Part shown: piece by piece, positions 22,330 through 34,938 of the stretch
Layout of the letters: each line of letters starts with the position of its first letter
How positions within the stretch are numbered: the stretch's first letter is position 1
Origin: Hysterangium stoloniferum
Lineage: Eukaryota; Basidiomycota; Agaricomycetes; Hysterangiales; Hysterangiaceae
DNA: 64,000 bases
Reading direction: 5' to 3'
Assembly (NCBI GenBank): GCA_015178975.1
Contig: WHVD01000082.1
Span: forward strand, 1-64,000
Position numbers and translations under genes: made by a program
The notes under the pieces: generated by a model
What the model was told of the DNA's origin: nothing
Databases searched by the model: none
The model's input: only the letters and a program-made list of their open reading frames with translations

Positions 22330-23047
22330 ATGGCTCATCTTCCGATCCCCGACGAATCTACTGTTCCAAACTGGGCTTGGGGAAGAAATATTCGTGATCT
22401 GGGTATTTTTAACAAGAAAAATGTGAAGCCTGCCGCTATCGTGGCTGGAACAGCGGCGGGGTGTGCAATTGGGGCCATCGCTGCTGTACCAATCGCGACA
22501 GTAGCGCTAGGTGCTATCGGATTTGGCAGTGGTGGTGTAGTAGCAGGTGGGTAGCAGGGTGTTATTAGTGGAGGAAGTGGCATGGCTTACAGGTAAAGTT
22601 ATAGGGAGTGCTGCAGCAGCCATCCAGAGCTCCGTCTATGGCGGTGCTGTTGCCTCCAGGTCCCTTTTTGCGATGGCTCAAAGCCTTGCGGCTGGCGGCG
22701 CAGGCATGGTCGCTGCTACCACACTTATTGGAGGGGCCGCAGTAGGGGCCGCAGGGGCTGCGGGTGCTGCAACAGCTGTACATGCTAGCCAGCAAGATGG
22801 CGGGAGGGATCGCGGCGGCGAGGAGTCGGAAGGAAATGCGAATACACACCATCCAGACCCACCCCCGCCCTATTCACCTTACCCTGATAGATCATCAGAA
22901 AGTGAAGGCGAGGATGAAGGCAGGGATGGTCGTGATACACATGATGATGTTGAACCATTGAAGCAAAACAACACACAGACTCACTCACTGTTGATGTCGC
23001 AAGAGTCGGGGTTAGGTGAGAACGGAGACAAGGAGTATAGGCATTGA
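22330..23047 (+). CDS. Ifi-6-16-family protein with acidic PPxY tail, copy E, 223 aa
   Basis: Exons 22330-22546 and 22593-23047 join in phase 1. Residues 1-36 are hydrophilic (MAHLPIPDESTVPNW...). Residues about 37-130 are the Ifi-6-16 core with GCAIGAIAAVPIATVALGA, GSGGVVAG, AAAAIQSSVYGG and FAMAQSLAAGG. Residues about 135-223 form a charged tail rich in Glu, Asp, Ser and His with DPPPPYSPYP, a PPxY motif of the type bound by WW domains such as those of Nedd4/Rsp5 ligases. It is about twice the length of the other copies. The core is recognised; the tail's role is inferred. Confidence 0.75.
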
Positions 23048-23219
23048 TGAAGAATACTTCTTTTTTTTACTACTTCTGTTGCAATGGCAAAGAATGGCCA
23101 CTTTTTAAGGCTATGTAGGATCTCATACTATGTACTTGTTTTTGGGAATGGATGCATGGAGGCATATCGTTATGGTGTGTTCATAGTATAAATGGCATAT
23201 CCTGTGGTTGAAACTCTCC

Positions 23220-23546
23220 AGAAACCGCTGGAACCGTGATAGCAGTCCAAAGCTCTCTCTATGGGAATACAATTCAACTAGGGAGCCATTTTTGCGATGG
23301 TTCGAAGTTTTGCAAATGGGAGGCCTATAATCGTTGCTACTCAAATGTGTCGTTGCAGTAGTTGCGTGTTTCATAGACAGGAAAATCGCGGCAAGGAGTA
23401 AGTCGGAACTTGCATCCCCGCCTCCAGATTCATCTTCTCATGACAGGCCAGCAGAAGGTAAAAGCGAGGATAAAAGGACAGACAACGATTGTCATGAGAC
23501 AAGTGCTGGTGAACCACGGAGGCGAAAAACCCAATTTAAACTTTGA
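23220..23546 (+). pseudogene. Decayed Ifi-6-16 copy F with remnant of an acidic tail
   Basis: Sequence related to copy E exon 2 (AVQSS, FAMV, then a tail with SPPPDSSSHDRPAEGKSEDK) is preserved without exon 1 and with frame breaks. The tail shows that the E-type architecture existed in at least two copies. Confidence 0.5.
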
Positions 23547-24060
23547 ATGCATGCTTTTACTTTCATTCCCAAAACAAATCGGCAGTACTAGATAATACAA
23601 ATGGGGAGCCACTGGCAGCTTAGGCATTGATGATTTTTTTTCTGGTGCTTTCACAACAATGACAACGAATGGCGAGCTTCGAAAATCAGTAGAATTTCAA
23701 TTATGTTATTATGTAACAATTTACTCTATTTGACACTCTCGAAGACATACATACCTTTGGAACAGTTTAATCAGTTATTCAGGACAACAGTTAAGACAAT
23801 TCTGTGACGAATCACTGAGCATTTAAATTTAGACTAGCTAATAATAGTAAGTGTAAAAAATGCGCGGAAAACAAAAGGAGAAGATAATGATGTTTTTGAA
23901 AAGCATCGGTCACAACGATTTTATTCATAGCATGGTATGTGAGAAGGCCGGTCCCCTGGTATTGCTGTGCAGTAAAACGAGAGTGCTAGTCAAAACAAAA
24001 ACTTCCGGCTGATGTAAGCCATATTGGCGCCTGCGGCCCTACGAACTCATTTGACCACTG
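23547..24060. other. Intergenic region
   Basis: No gene is visible between the array and the SWIB gene. The 3' repeat of the array (GGCATTGATGA plus a T-run, also near 19511, 21996 and 23039) recurs at about 23622. Confidence 0.5.
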
Positions 24061-25831
24061 ATGAGTAGTGCACCAGGAGCTGGCATGGAAGCACCCAAGG
24101 TAGCCAAGTACGTTTCGATTATTATACATATTGTATTATGCTCATATGTATATAGACGTCGGAAACTAACAGACAAAACTTTACCTGCTTCTCTGGTGAA
24201 CGAATTTGAGGATGCAAACATGTACACGAAACTCTTGGATGTTGAGAGAAAGTTGGATTGGACGATGGGTAGAAAGAAGATGGAAATTCAAGATTCTTAT
24301 GCCAAGATATCAGTGGTATGTCCAACGTTCTCGTGCCGAAGAAAATGCTCATAACGCTTCTAGGTTCAACGAACATTACGGGTGTTTTTATCACATACAG
24401 TCGACAAGGCGCTGCCTGCAGAAGGGTCGGCTACTGATCCTGCATCTTTCGACTTTGCTACTGGCCAGGGCATTCCATCGTGGACACTCAAGATTCAAGG
24501 CCGGCTTCTCGACGCGGTGGGTCATTCCTAGTGTGTTTATCTCAGTTACGAGTATTGATTTTTTTTAGTCCTCGACTAGCCCGTACGCGGCAAGCGCTCC
24601 CGTGCGGAAGTTCACGTCATTTTTAAAAGGCATCGTCGTTGAATTCGACCGCGACCCCAGCAACTATACTGACAGTAACATCGTTGAAGTACGTGACTAC
24701 TACGCGATGCGTCATCGTGTGTTTGCTAACCTTCATTAGTGGCGATCTGGTGGACATCCCGACCAAGATGGATTTGAGATCCAGCGGCGAGGAGATGTCT
24801 CTGTGATGGCACGTGTCCTTCTCCACCTGAAACGCACGCCAGAGCGGTACAAGCTCGCAGAACCACTAGCGGAAATCCTCGATATCAAAGAAGACACGCA
24901 CACGGGGATTATTACTGCGCTATGGCACTATATAAAAGTCAATGGCTTGCAGGATAAAGTGGATAGAAAAATCATCCGGCCAGATGCCAAGTTGAAACCG
25001 GTGCGTGTCAGATTTGGAAAAAATTTGCATGGGCTCTGCTAATGGCTGTTTCTAGATTGTGGGTGTAGACCAGATGACATTTCAGCAACTGCCCGAAGTC
25101 GTGAAAGGGTGCCTGCAGCCTGCCGAACCAATCGTTTTATCATATCTGATCAAGTGAGTACTACGACCCTTGACAAACTACAATTATTATTTTATTATTT
25201 GGGATTTTGCTCCAGTCAACACCATTAACATTCTATTCACTGAATATGTAGCCAATATCACCTTGTTATTATTCATTATTACGATAGAAACTTATTCCCT
25301 TCTTCATAGTCTAGATCCCACCGCTGGATCGTTCAATATGCAAGCCTTTGATATCGAAATACCCATGGATGATGCCGCCCTAAAGGCGAGAATGAACTCC
25401 GTTCACAGTGCAACAGACTCTGCTAAACAAGTGGCAGCCCTTGATGATGAAGTTCGGTTATTTACATTATTTATTATGGTACTTTCTAACATTCACCATT
25501 AAGATTTCAATACACGCCCAATCGATTCGCTCCTCAAAACTCAAACTCGACTTCCTGAAAGCCTTCTCTTCAGACCCCTATTCCTTCATTCCACAATGGC
25601 TAGCAAGTCAGAGCCAAGACTTGGATATCATCCTTGGTAACGAGCAAGGCGTGAGAGAGGAAGATTTGAAGGATAGCCAATATTTCACTCTTCCCTGGGT
25701 GTGTAGTGTTTTTTTGCCTTGACTATTAGATTCTTAATTGATTCGCGGTATAGGTGGATGAGGCTGTATCTGTTCAAGAGGGCCTGCGAATTACAAATGC
25801 TTTAAGGGCTCAGCAGGGTTTATTAGGGTGA
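24061..25831 (+). CDS. SWI/SNF-type complex subunit with SWIB domain (BAF60/Snf12/Rsc6 family), 417 aa
   Basis: Nine exons keep one frame: 24061-24107, 24156-24315, 24364-24516, 24569-24688, 24740-25000, 25056-25153, 25310-25451, 25504-25698 and 25754-25831. The protein follows human BAF60 throughout: RRKLTDKTLP, ERKLDWTMGRKKMEIQ, RTLRVFLS, IVVEFDRD, the SWIB/MDM2 domain at about 190-262 (LAEILDIKEDTHTGIITALW), PAEPIVLSYLI, MNSVHSAT and FIPQWLASQSQDL. It should act in the nucleus in an ATP-dependent chromatin remodeller. Only 16 residues precede RRKLTD, so an upstream exon could be missed. Intron 6 is unusually long at 156 bp. Confidence 0.9.
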
Positions 25832-26084
25832 ATGCGCTATGTATGTATGTAGGATATGTAAGGTTTGTTATTTCGCTCTGCTGTCGCCTGAATTATTCCT
25901 TTTGGAAGTGAAATTGAAAGCCATTTGGATGATATCGATCTAAACGCCTACTATTATATTAGCCAAGCCCTGTTCTTATGCAAGCCATGGAGTGTGAACT
26001 CTATGGTTAGACGTCAAGTCATGTCAAACAATCGATCAAGACATCTGTCAGAATACCCCCTTACTGTGTCAGTACAATAAAACG

Positions 26085-26464
26085 ATGCAGAACCCACCCG
26101 TTTCCAGTAGTCAAAGGCTCAAGAAGGATATTACGGCATCTGGAGGGTCTCTTCGAAAGACGCTGTCGAAGCTCTTTAAACGAATAGTAGCATTACTGTT
26201 CGGAAATGCTCGGAACAAGGATGATATAGAAATTTGGGATAGAGCGTACGTATTTGAAGTCTCGTTGAGGTCGCGAGAATCCTTGCACACCATGGTTCTA
26301 ATAAGAATAACTACTGGAGTATTGAGTTAACAATACAGTTAATAATACACGAGAAGTTCATCTCAGTCGAGGAAACCGTTGCTGAGGTGAACACTGCGTG
26401 GGCTGGGATGCTGTACAAGAAAAAATATACATGTACCATAATATTACAGTTGATTCCCTCATAA
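26085..26464 (+). CDS. Hypothetical small protein, 96 aa
   Basis: Exons 26085-26249 and 26339-26464 join in frame around an 89-bp intron. The product is basic at first (RKTLSKLFKRIVALLFGN), then mixed (FISVEETVAEVNTAWAGMLY). I recognise no family. Intact splice borders are the only support, and it may be a fragment of a larger lost gene. Confidence 0.3.
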
Positions 26465-27050
26465 CACATTCACCTCGGTTGGTGTGGCCGTAAGGTATAG
26501 GCTATGAAGGAATATGGGTATGTGAGAGGTCGGGCATCGATAAGACAAAGAAAATTCGGCCCTCTACATACAGTTTCTAATAGGTAGTGGTACTATGGAT
26601 ATCATTATTTACAAAAGAAAGAATCTTGAAGCTTCTTCAGGCCTTTTTAGAATATCAACAGGTTTCATGATAACGGAGAATCCAGGGGAACTGGGGTTTT
26701 CGGGTCTTTGTTGCCATCTTGGGATATCTACTAAGACAGATTATATAAACAAAACTCCTAATTTAGATTAAATCCGTGTTGTTAACCTCGTGGGGTGGGG
26801 TATGGTCTGCATACTGACCTGGGAAATGGAAAAAATGTGGGTTATGAGAGAGTGTGGGTTTTCTGGGTTCGAACTGTAATTAAATAGTCTATGTAGAGTA
26901 ACTAGTGTGGTTATCCAGGCGGCAGCTTCAGAAGCGATGGTCAGGGCCGCCCGGTTATGTGTTGACACACGTTATAACCTTGGCGCGACTTTTATATTTC
27001 GTGATCTTTGACTTCGACATTGTCTTATCTTCCCATCTTTCTTCAACTTT
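26465..27050. other. Intergenic region
   Basis: Nothing convincing is seen. The last 150 bp are the likely promoter and leader of the acyl-CoA ligase. Confidence 0.5.
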
Positions 27051-29294
27051 ATGGCTCACATTCTCAAGTCCAAGTATGACATTCCTATTCCCACTCAGGA
27101 TATTTTAACATGGTTGTTTGGTGAGCTATGACAACGACCAGCTGCCTCTTATAATTGGTGACCTTTTTTTTAGATGATCCTACTCACGATGTAGATGCAC
27201 CACTTTTCATCAATCATGACATTCCTGGAGAGATTTTCACCACAAGGACATTGATTACTGCAGTTCGCCGTATAGCCAGAGGTATGCGCGACATCGCGAA
27301 ACTTAAGAAGAACGATGTTGTCTTACTTTGTGCTCCCAGTTCTGTAAGTATAACTTCCAACCATCTTGTATCACAATGTGGGCTGTCATAGCTGAAAAAC
27401 GGCCTCATACTAGATGTGGTACACGCCATTCCTTCTTGGAACCATCGCGGCAGGTTGTATTTTTACAGGTGCCAATCCAGCATACCTCGAAGAAGGTACG
27501 GGTTACATTCCCTCACGCAATAATCCGAAAGGAACTTTTTATTCCTATCTATTTTCCTCACAGAATTACTCCATCAGTTAAACGATTCCGCTGCCAAGGC
27601 TATTTTCGTGTCTCCTGAAAAGCTCGAGATTACCTTGAAATGCGCCAAAAAACTTGGTATTTCTCAGGACAAAATCTTCTTATTCGCACCGGAACGCTCT
27701 AGCGCGGGGAAATTCAAAACTTTGAGCGATATAATGGCCGTCGGAGAAATGGATTGGGAAAGGATGAATACTCTCGAGGCGGTGAGGAACAAGTAAGCGG
27801 GACTTGAGACTGATGATCGAGTCAGCGTGGCTTACTTCGTTGTCAGAATCGCAATTCTCGCGTATAGCTCAGGAACCTCGTTGGGTCGCCCCAAAGCCTG
27901 CGAGCTTTCTCATCGTAATGTTGTGGCTAGCGTATCGGCAGTAAATTACAATCGGGACCGTGGCGATGACGCGAGGAGAGCGAAAGGACTCAATGTGTAC
28001 CGTGATGTTTGTCTTGCGTTCTTGCCACTATTCCATATCTGTAAGTTTATGTATTGTTCAGTAGATAATTTGCTCAAGTAACACGGATGATCAGTGGGAC
28101 AAAACGCTTTCTGCTTTGTACATGTCAAGGTGAGAGATGGAGGAAAATGCATCCATATAACTGATCACCATTTCCTACTTCAAAGCGTGGCCATCCTATT
28201 TATGTAATGGCCAACTATGACCTACCAGAATTCCTTAACGCAATTCAGAAATATCGGATTACTCATTTAGTGATCGCCCCTCCGATTGCGGTTCAACTCG
28301 CCAAATCGCCTCTAACCGCAAAGTACGACCTTTCCAGTGTGAAGACGATATTTTCTGGTGGGGCGCCTCTCAGCAAGGGTATGCTAATTGCTTTTGTATC
28401 TTATGTATATTGACCGTCCGTGACAGAATGTGCTCTTCAAGTAGATCGCATACTTGACCCATCTGGGGAAGTGAAAATAACGCAAGGGTGGGGGATGTCT
28501 GAGACTTCTGGCCCAGGTGCACTGTTCAACGGTGAAATTCTCGATCCCGATAAGCTGTCTGTGGGACACTTGATTGGAAACTTAGATTTACGTCTTGTTG
28601 ATGATCAAGAGCAAGATGTCATGTGGGAAGGGAATGAAAGTGCTGTTGGAGAAATATTAGTGAGGGGCCCCACAGTGTTCAGGGGGTATTGGAACAATCC
28701 CCAAGCAACGAAAGATGCGTTCACACAGGACGGATGGTTTAGAACGGGAGATATAGCCAGGATAGGCAAAGGGAAACAACTTTACATTATTGACCGTAAA
28801 AAGGTAGGTCAAAATGCAATAGTTCTTGCAATTGACTTATCAGCTATTAAAACAGGAAATGATCAAGGTCAAGGTAGGAGCGGTCATTCGTGTACACATG
28901 CGTTTGTTTAACCTCTCTCAGGGCTTTGCCGTTGCGCCAGCCGAGCTGGAAGATATCTTACTAAAGCATCCTGATGTTGCTGATGCAGCTGTGATTGGAG
29001 TAACGCGGTACCTAATATTTGGCTTTTTTTTAATAGTGCCTAATTCAACGATTGCCACACAGTGACTATCAAGAACAACCCAGGGCATATGTTGTTCCCT
29101 CAAATCCCCACGCGGATCCGAAGGCTATCGCCACTTTCCTGGCTTCCCAAGTTGTGTCATATAAGCATCTTTCCGGAGGTATTGTATTTATAGACGTAAT
29201 TCCTAAGAATGCGGCAGGAAAGATTTTAAGGCGACTGTTGAGGGATCGGGCTCAAGCAGAACTTGGCGAGAAAAAAGAGAAGGCGAGGCTGTAA
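27051..29294 (+). CDS. Acyl-CoA/4-coumarate-CoA ligase-like enzyme, peroxisomal, 561 aa
   Basis: Eleven exons join in frame: 27051-27120, 27174-27343, 27414-27495, 27564-27792, 27847-28040, 28095-28129, 28186-28378, 28427-28803, 28856-28873, 28922-29007 and 29063-29294. Exon 9 is 18 nt. ANL-superfamily motifs are present: YSSGTSLGRPK (190-200), GWGMSETSG (345-353), GWFRTGD ending at Asp433, VKGFAVAPAELE, and the catalytic-type Lys538 in NAAGKIL. These enzymes adenylate a carboxylic acid, then form its CoA thioester. The C-terminal ARL fits the PTS1 consensus, so import into peroxisomes is likely. The P-loop has an extra Leu196 compared with the usual SSGTTGxPK. The substrate cannot be read. 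Confidence 0.9.
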
Positions 29295-30621
29295 TAAGTA
29301 TCTCTATCCCCTTCTCTCCATCGAACTGTACCGTTCTGTTTATTTATACCTTGTAGCGAATTTTGCTCACTCAGTACAACGACGATAGTTATATAATGGG
29401 AGAAACCCTAGTGTGCAGTTGATCTTATTAATCAGGATCGTCACTTCAAGCGTAAGCCATGATCATTTCGGTGCAGGTCTGGTGGATGTCAATGTGAGGA
29501 CCAGCAGGAGTGGTGTGAAAAGCAATATTTTAGTTATAGGGTTGAATGAAAGCGATTGCACAAAGCATCACGATCGTTTTACAATTATTTAACCAAAAAA
29601 TTCGGTGATATTTGTGACATTGACCTGCCTGCCTCGTCCACTGGAAAATTGATGGGTCAATCTTTGGCTTCCCGGATCCTTCATCATCTCATTCATCCAT
29701 CTCTTACAGTTTCCTTTATTCAATCCTTCCTCCTTTTGTTTCCCCTCCGTACTCCTCGCAGCTTCATCCTGTCCATCAGGAATAGTGATTGTTCTCCTTT
29801 GTTCTTCTTTGCTCTTGTTCCCAGAATGGACTCCTGCTCCTCCAGTTACAAACGTTTCGTTCTTCTCTTTCTTTTCCCAGTATGGTAATGCGTTGCGAGA
29901 GCCGCATTTTTCTGCTCGTCACTGTAGTTTCCTGGAGAGTTGATTGTGGTTGCGATCTTGACCATGACTGTCGTTTTGGTTGGGCTTCTATTTCGGGACT
30001 GTTCAAGTATATCGGCATATTTTTGACTGATCTCCGGTTCCACGAGCTGGAAGATGTTTCTTCTTCCTGTCCTGCACTCAGCCCAAACATTTCTAGTGTT
30101 ATGGTGTATCTGGCGCCATTTTTTCGGTCATGTAGGTATGATGTAGACTTTCTCGGCCTTATCTGTAGTGCTCGTCCTTGCGCAACCTACTTCTCAGCTC
30201 TATTATTATATATCTCTTTGAATACCAACCCCTAATATCGCAGCACACAGTCTGATTCCACTGAAAAGAAAGCCAACGGAACTTCTAGATTTACTAGGCT
30301 CGTTGTGTTTCGACCCACCCTCGTCTGCCAGCACATACATCACTTTGTTATCTTTAATTCCATTAAGGCCCTTAACCTTTTGGAAGCATGTGCTATCACT
30401 CTTTCACCTTAGGGTCGCTATGGGAATCTTTAGGATCTCTACGTTTGACGCTCCTATCCAATTTCTTTCTTTCTTGTAGCGTCTCTTCGGTGCATAATTA
30501 CATATATATTTTATATTATAGAGTAAGAAGTCATTAAATTCATGACCCAAGTGCCAATATCGACTAATGACTATGTGGTGTTGTCGTTTTGGCTTACAAT
30601 ATACAGTAATTATGCCGTGTT
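29295..30621. other. Intergenic region without a confident gene
   Basis: Several short frames exist on both strands (for example 29776-30235). None shows a family motif or coherent splice structure. It may hold UTRs of the two flanking convergent genes. Confidence 0.4.
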
Positions 30622-32606
30622 CTAAGAACCACTTGCAAATGAGTTGCAAACTTTGTCCCTCCTCGTTATTAATTCAAAATTGCTAGGCGCAGCGGAAGGT
30701 TCAATCCAGACTTCATGTCCACTCTTATATATACCCATGGAGCCATCCAGGTTTCCGCGAAGTAACAAAACCAACCGGGATCCCTGGGAAAATAGTGTGA
30801 GAGTGAAAAAAGCAAATGGAGTCACAGTTGAACTCACGGCGATGGCGTTGAAGGCCACAAGCCATCTAATAATGATTAATTGTTAGATAAAGTCAGGGAG
30901 TGCACCTGTTTAACTCACGGTATCCCAGTTTCGACAAGTCCCCTGGTTTGGAAAGCGATAAGAAATATGCAATTCACAAGCAATGCAACTATTGAATGAG
31001 TTGTATTAGATGTACGCCTTAACGTCTTTGAAATAAAAATGGTGACCGAAGATTCTGTTGAGGAGTTGTCAGACAAAACATCCATTGAGAACCGGTCAAA
31101 ATCATAAACCTACATAACGTAAAATAATACACCATCACGCAAAAGCAAAGATAGTAGTGAAGACAGTACTCTGCTGTCTCTGATCACCCTAAGAGATTGC
31201 ATATTTTCCCGTTCGTGCAAATGCCGTATAAACTTGTAAAGGGCAAGCATTAAGTAAAAACCTAATGATAAATATCGATTTCCCTGAGAGCTCACGCTGA
31301 TCGGGGGTAAAGAGACTTACCCGTAAGGATAATTTCAGGAATTCTACAAGAGAAAAACATTTATTCATGGTTCCAAAGGGGCGGGGCGAGGGAAGAGTTT
31401 AATAGTACGCACGACGATACGACGTTCAGGCGAAGGTCGCCTCTCAACACTATGCTACAACCCACAAATGGCGGACTCGGAGGGGCTGGAATTACCTGGA
31501 GCTGACGACCCAGGAGCGTCAATAGTACCACGTGTGCCTATGTGGGTTTCAAATCCATCGTCTTGCTGGTCGTAGACTAACTACTAACGCAAACGTACCG
31601 TGAATTCGCCTGTTAATATACCACAGATGTATATCTTAGTGAAAAGTAGAAGTTATATAAAGAATCAACCCAACTACAAACCTGTGAACAGCAGAAGAAG
31701 TATGGTCGGCACTGGTAAAGGGATGAGCATAACAAGAAGACCATGATTTTTCGCCTTGCATACTCCACGGAACTGATCGAAACAGACTGCGAAGACGCAG
31801 CGCCAATAGAACATTGCAGAATGTGATGGAACTCAGCAAAACGACGCTTAACGAGATCGTGAACAACGTAAACTTTACGAAGTCTTCGATTAAGGGAAGT
31901 ACGTACATAGTAAGATAATATTTGTAGGCTGTACATCTGCTCAGCGCCTATCAGTGACTCGAAGTCCTATCCAGCCATAAGAGCCACACACATCTGAGAA
32001 AATATCGATGCGTCATTTGAGAAAGTGACAGTTTTGGGAGTTGGTTCTACTTACGGTGTTAGAATTGCCAGAGTTCTGTGAAGCTGATAGAAATTGCACA
32101 TTATTCCCAATACCAGAATGGGTGACAGCCAGAATAGTTACTTAGAAAGAGCAGACTAGCAAAGACTAGTTAGGTCTTGAAAAAGTCAGTAATACAACGA
32201 ACTAACAAGAGATTGAACAGGCCAAAGTAACGCCCCAACAGATAGAAACACTTGGTAGGTGACCATGCGGCCCTTGGGTAAGACCATGAGTTGGCGGGGC
32301 GATAGATATCAGAAAGCATCTACCTCCAAACAAAATGGATCTGCATATCAAGGAACATTAATTATCGCTTTATCGTTCCTCAGAAATATATACTTGCCTC
32401 CCTTGCTATTGTGAGAAATATATCGAACATTAGCAAAGACAGAGCCCCGGCTGAAATAAGACAGAATCAGTCCAGCCTCAGCTATTCAGGTAGGGGCGCG
32501 ACACAGAAAGCTGCTGTCATGTTGTTAGCTTACCTATTGACCGTGAAACAGTCTGACTATCAGAAATCGCCTGTACAACTTGAGGGGGAAACAAAAGAGT
32601 CTCCAT
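30622..32606 (-). CDS. DUF6533-type multipass membrane protein
   Basis: The first exons are 32606-32534, 32450-32398, 32340-32324 (17 nt) and one starting at 32272. They give LSLLMFDIFLTIARE, IHFVWR, then AAWSPTKCFYLLGRYFGLFN, the N-terminal signature of the basidiomycete DUF6533 family. The 3' part has RVIRDSRVLSSLLSLLLRDG, a second family signature, and a last exon from about 30861 to the stop at 30622 with SRLVLLLRGNLDG. Exons between about 32240 and 31300 were not resolved, so length is unknown. The intron after IARE uses a GC donor (gcaagt). Members have about seven membrane helices and no established function. Confidence 0.6.
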
Positions 32607-34938
32607 CGGCAGAACAACTGATTCTCCGTCCGATATGTGGCTGACGATATTTGGAAACTCCACGGATGCTATATAATGGTGACATTGTTAATGGTTTGTT
32701 TTAAGTATTACCACATTGCGAGGGATCTAGATAAATGTTGATGGTGCAATCACGAGACATGATGTACAACTCAATGCTAGCCAGCCCAGGCTCCGAAATC
32801 ACGGTACTCGACGGGCCGGCTTCCAAATGGGAGTGGATTTCATTCCCCTGTAATTGTCTGATTGCGCTAAAGTGACTAAACGTGTGCCGTCATTTGCTGT
32901 TGGTAAACGCTCGCTCCATTCAAATGTCGTTTAATCGAAGGAGGAATCCGAGTGGCACTACACAAACGCTGGCCTGAATAACTTATTACAACCGCTATTT
33001 GTCGTGTACCTAAGCTAGGTATATTTTAGCTGACATGACCAGCCGTGAGAGAGATCTACCAGCCATGTGCCATATTACTCTGCACAGCTACTCCACCAGC
33101 TTTGTAATCATACGGGGGGATCTAGCTCACGCCCGCTCTAGCCATTAACTGATAGGTATCTGATTTTTTCCCCTTATATTTGAATTATAAATTATCCGGG
33201 ATATAAATCGATTTTTGATCAACATTTTTTAACTGAATATACCCACATAGTGCATTGCATGAGAGTCAAATGGCAACAGGGTGGCTGTGAACAAGACAGG
33301 CAACCAACCAAATGCAGGGTCACCGTATGACAACCAAACTCCTCCACGAGTTCCCACTTACACATTCTACTAAATCGAGGTCTGATGGACCCATAAAGGG
33401 TTAGAAAAAAAAACAAGTCAGCGGTATTTTTAATCGCCGTCACAGACTAGCTTACCATTGAGTCTCTACCTCGTCGTTTTAGTCACCACACAATTAATTA
33501 AGAAACCTGAAATAAAATGATCAAGTGAGAGTTTCACCCACGGTAGCAAGCAGCGAGGCACATGAGGAGTAAAATATTACGCATTGCATTCAAACCTTGG
33601 AATGAGCAGAAGACATAGTATGATACCGCGCAAACAACTTCGAGTATCACGATCCGTTGTAGTACATAATGTAATGGAATAAGATGAACAAGACATGAAG
33701 ACCAAATGAATGAAAGCCCTGATACTTCACAGTTGCCTTCATTAATTCCGTGCCCGGCCGAGTTTGGAATTAATTACCTTAATAATAATGATATTAGTTT
33801 TACGTATATCTGATGTATGATTTATCTTTTTGATCATGAAATAAATTATCTAACCGTCGATGTGACGACCAAGAAATTCATTCGAACTCCAAAATATTAT
33901 CACTTCGTTGTGAAGCACCTTATAGCAGGGCCGAATGAGACTACAATATAACCTATAAGCAGGTAAGTCAACTAGGGTAATCTGGCCTCAATTGTGCTGC
34001 GCCTAGTAGTGGATCCAAGGCAGTCTGGCATTTTTCACCGACACCGTCTTTCTTCCTTTTGGCGTCTGTCATTGCTTCTGGCCAACAAAACTTTCACCAA
34101 TCGACAGCTACCGGCCTTTTCATAAACCATACTCTGGATTGGAAGTACAACGTTCAACCGATGGAAGTTGCGAAGATGACGGGACATCTGATAATGCGGG
34201 CAACTGAGCGATGGCACTTCGGCATTTATACATTGCTAGGAGTATTCATAGTCCTTTATTCTCCTCATCATCCGAACAACTCGATCCACGGCTCCTTTCA
34301 ACAAGGATCGCTCACCTAAGATCCGCTGATTGTTACAAGGTGCTGCGTCGTCATAATTGTCAATCATGACACGTCCTTCCTGCAGCGATGATAATTTCTT
34401 GGTATGTTGAGATGAGGATGCAGTAGTATGAATGCCTCTTGCTTCGTGGACAGGACGGGACATGGCATTGCTTGGAATATTTTGCCCATCTATGACCTTC
34501 AATTTGAATACACATCATTAACTGATGCCCATTTCTCAAGTCAACATGGTTCTTCTGAGAAGACTTGGCGTAAATGAATTTGGTATAGCGCATTCAATTC
34601 CCTGTTGGGCATGTACTATCATTAGGGCTCATTGTTTCTCCATCAATAACAGGATATCAGCTCGCCCGCAGACAACAAACTAGATTTGAAAATGAAAATA
34701 GATTTTTGTTTCGTGAGATTTGACTATTCGGTACAATTGATCAGTTCCCCACACAGGGGGACAACGACGAAGTCGGGGTTGCGTACAATACACATAACAT
34801 GTCCTTTTTATAAATAAGTATTCGCCTTACTATACCCAGTTGGAGAATAGAATAACTGGGAACACACGTCCGAACAAGGGAAGAGGTTCACAGTTCATGA
34901 CTCAAAGGCGGTGTCCTTCATTGGTTTCTAAACGAAAT
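32607..34938. other. Long intergenic region
   Basis: About 2.3 kb with only short, unsupported frames and AT-rich patches. I see no motif, RNA gene or repeat with a clear boundary. Confidence 0.5.

Noticed and set aside
29776..30235. Overlapping frames on both strands after the ligase gene
   Set aside because: Low complexity and no recognisable domain. They were left in the intergenic entry.
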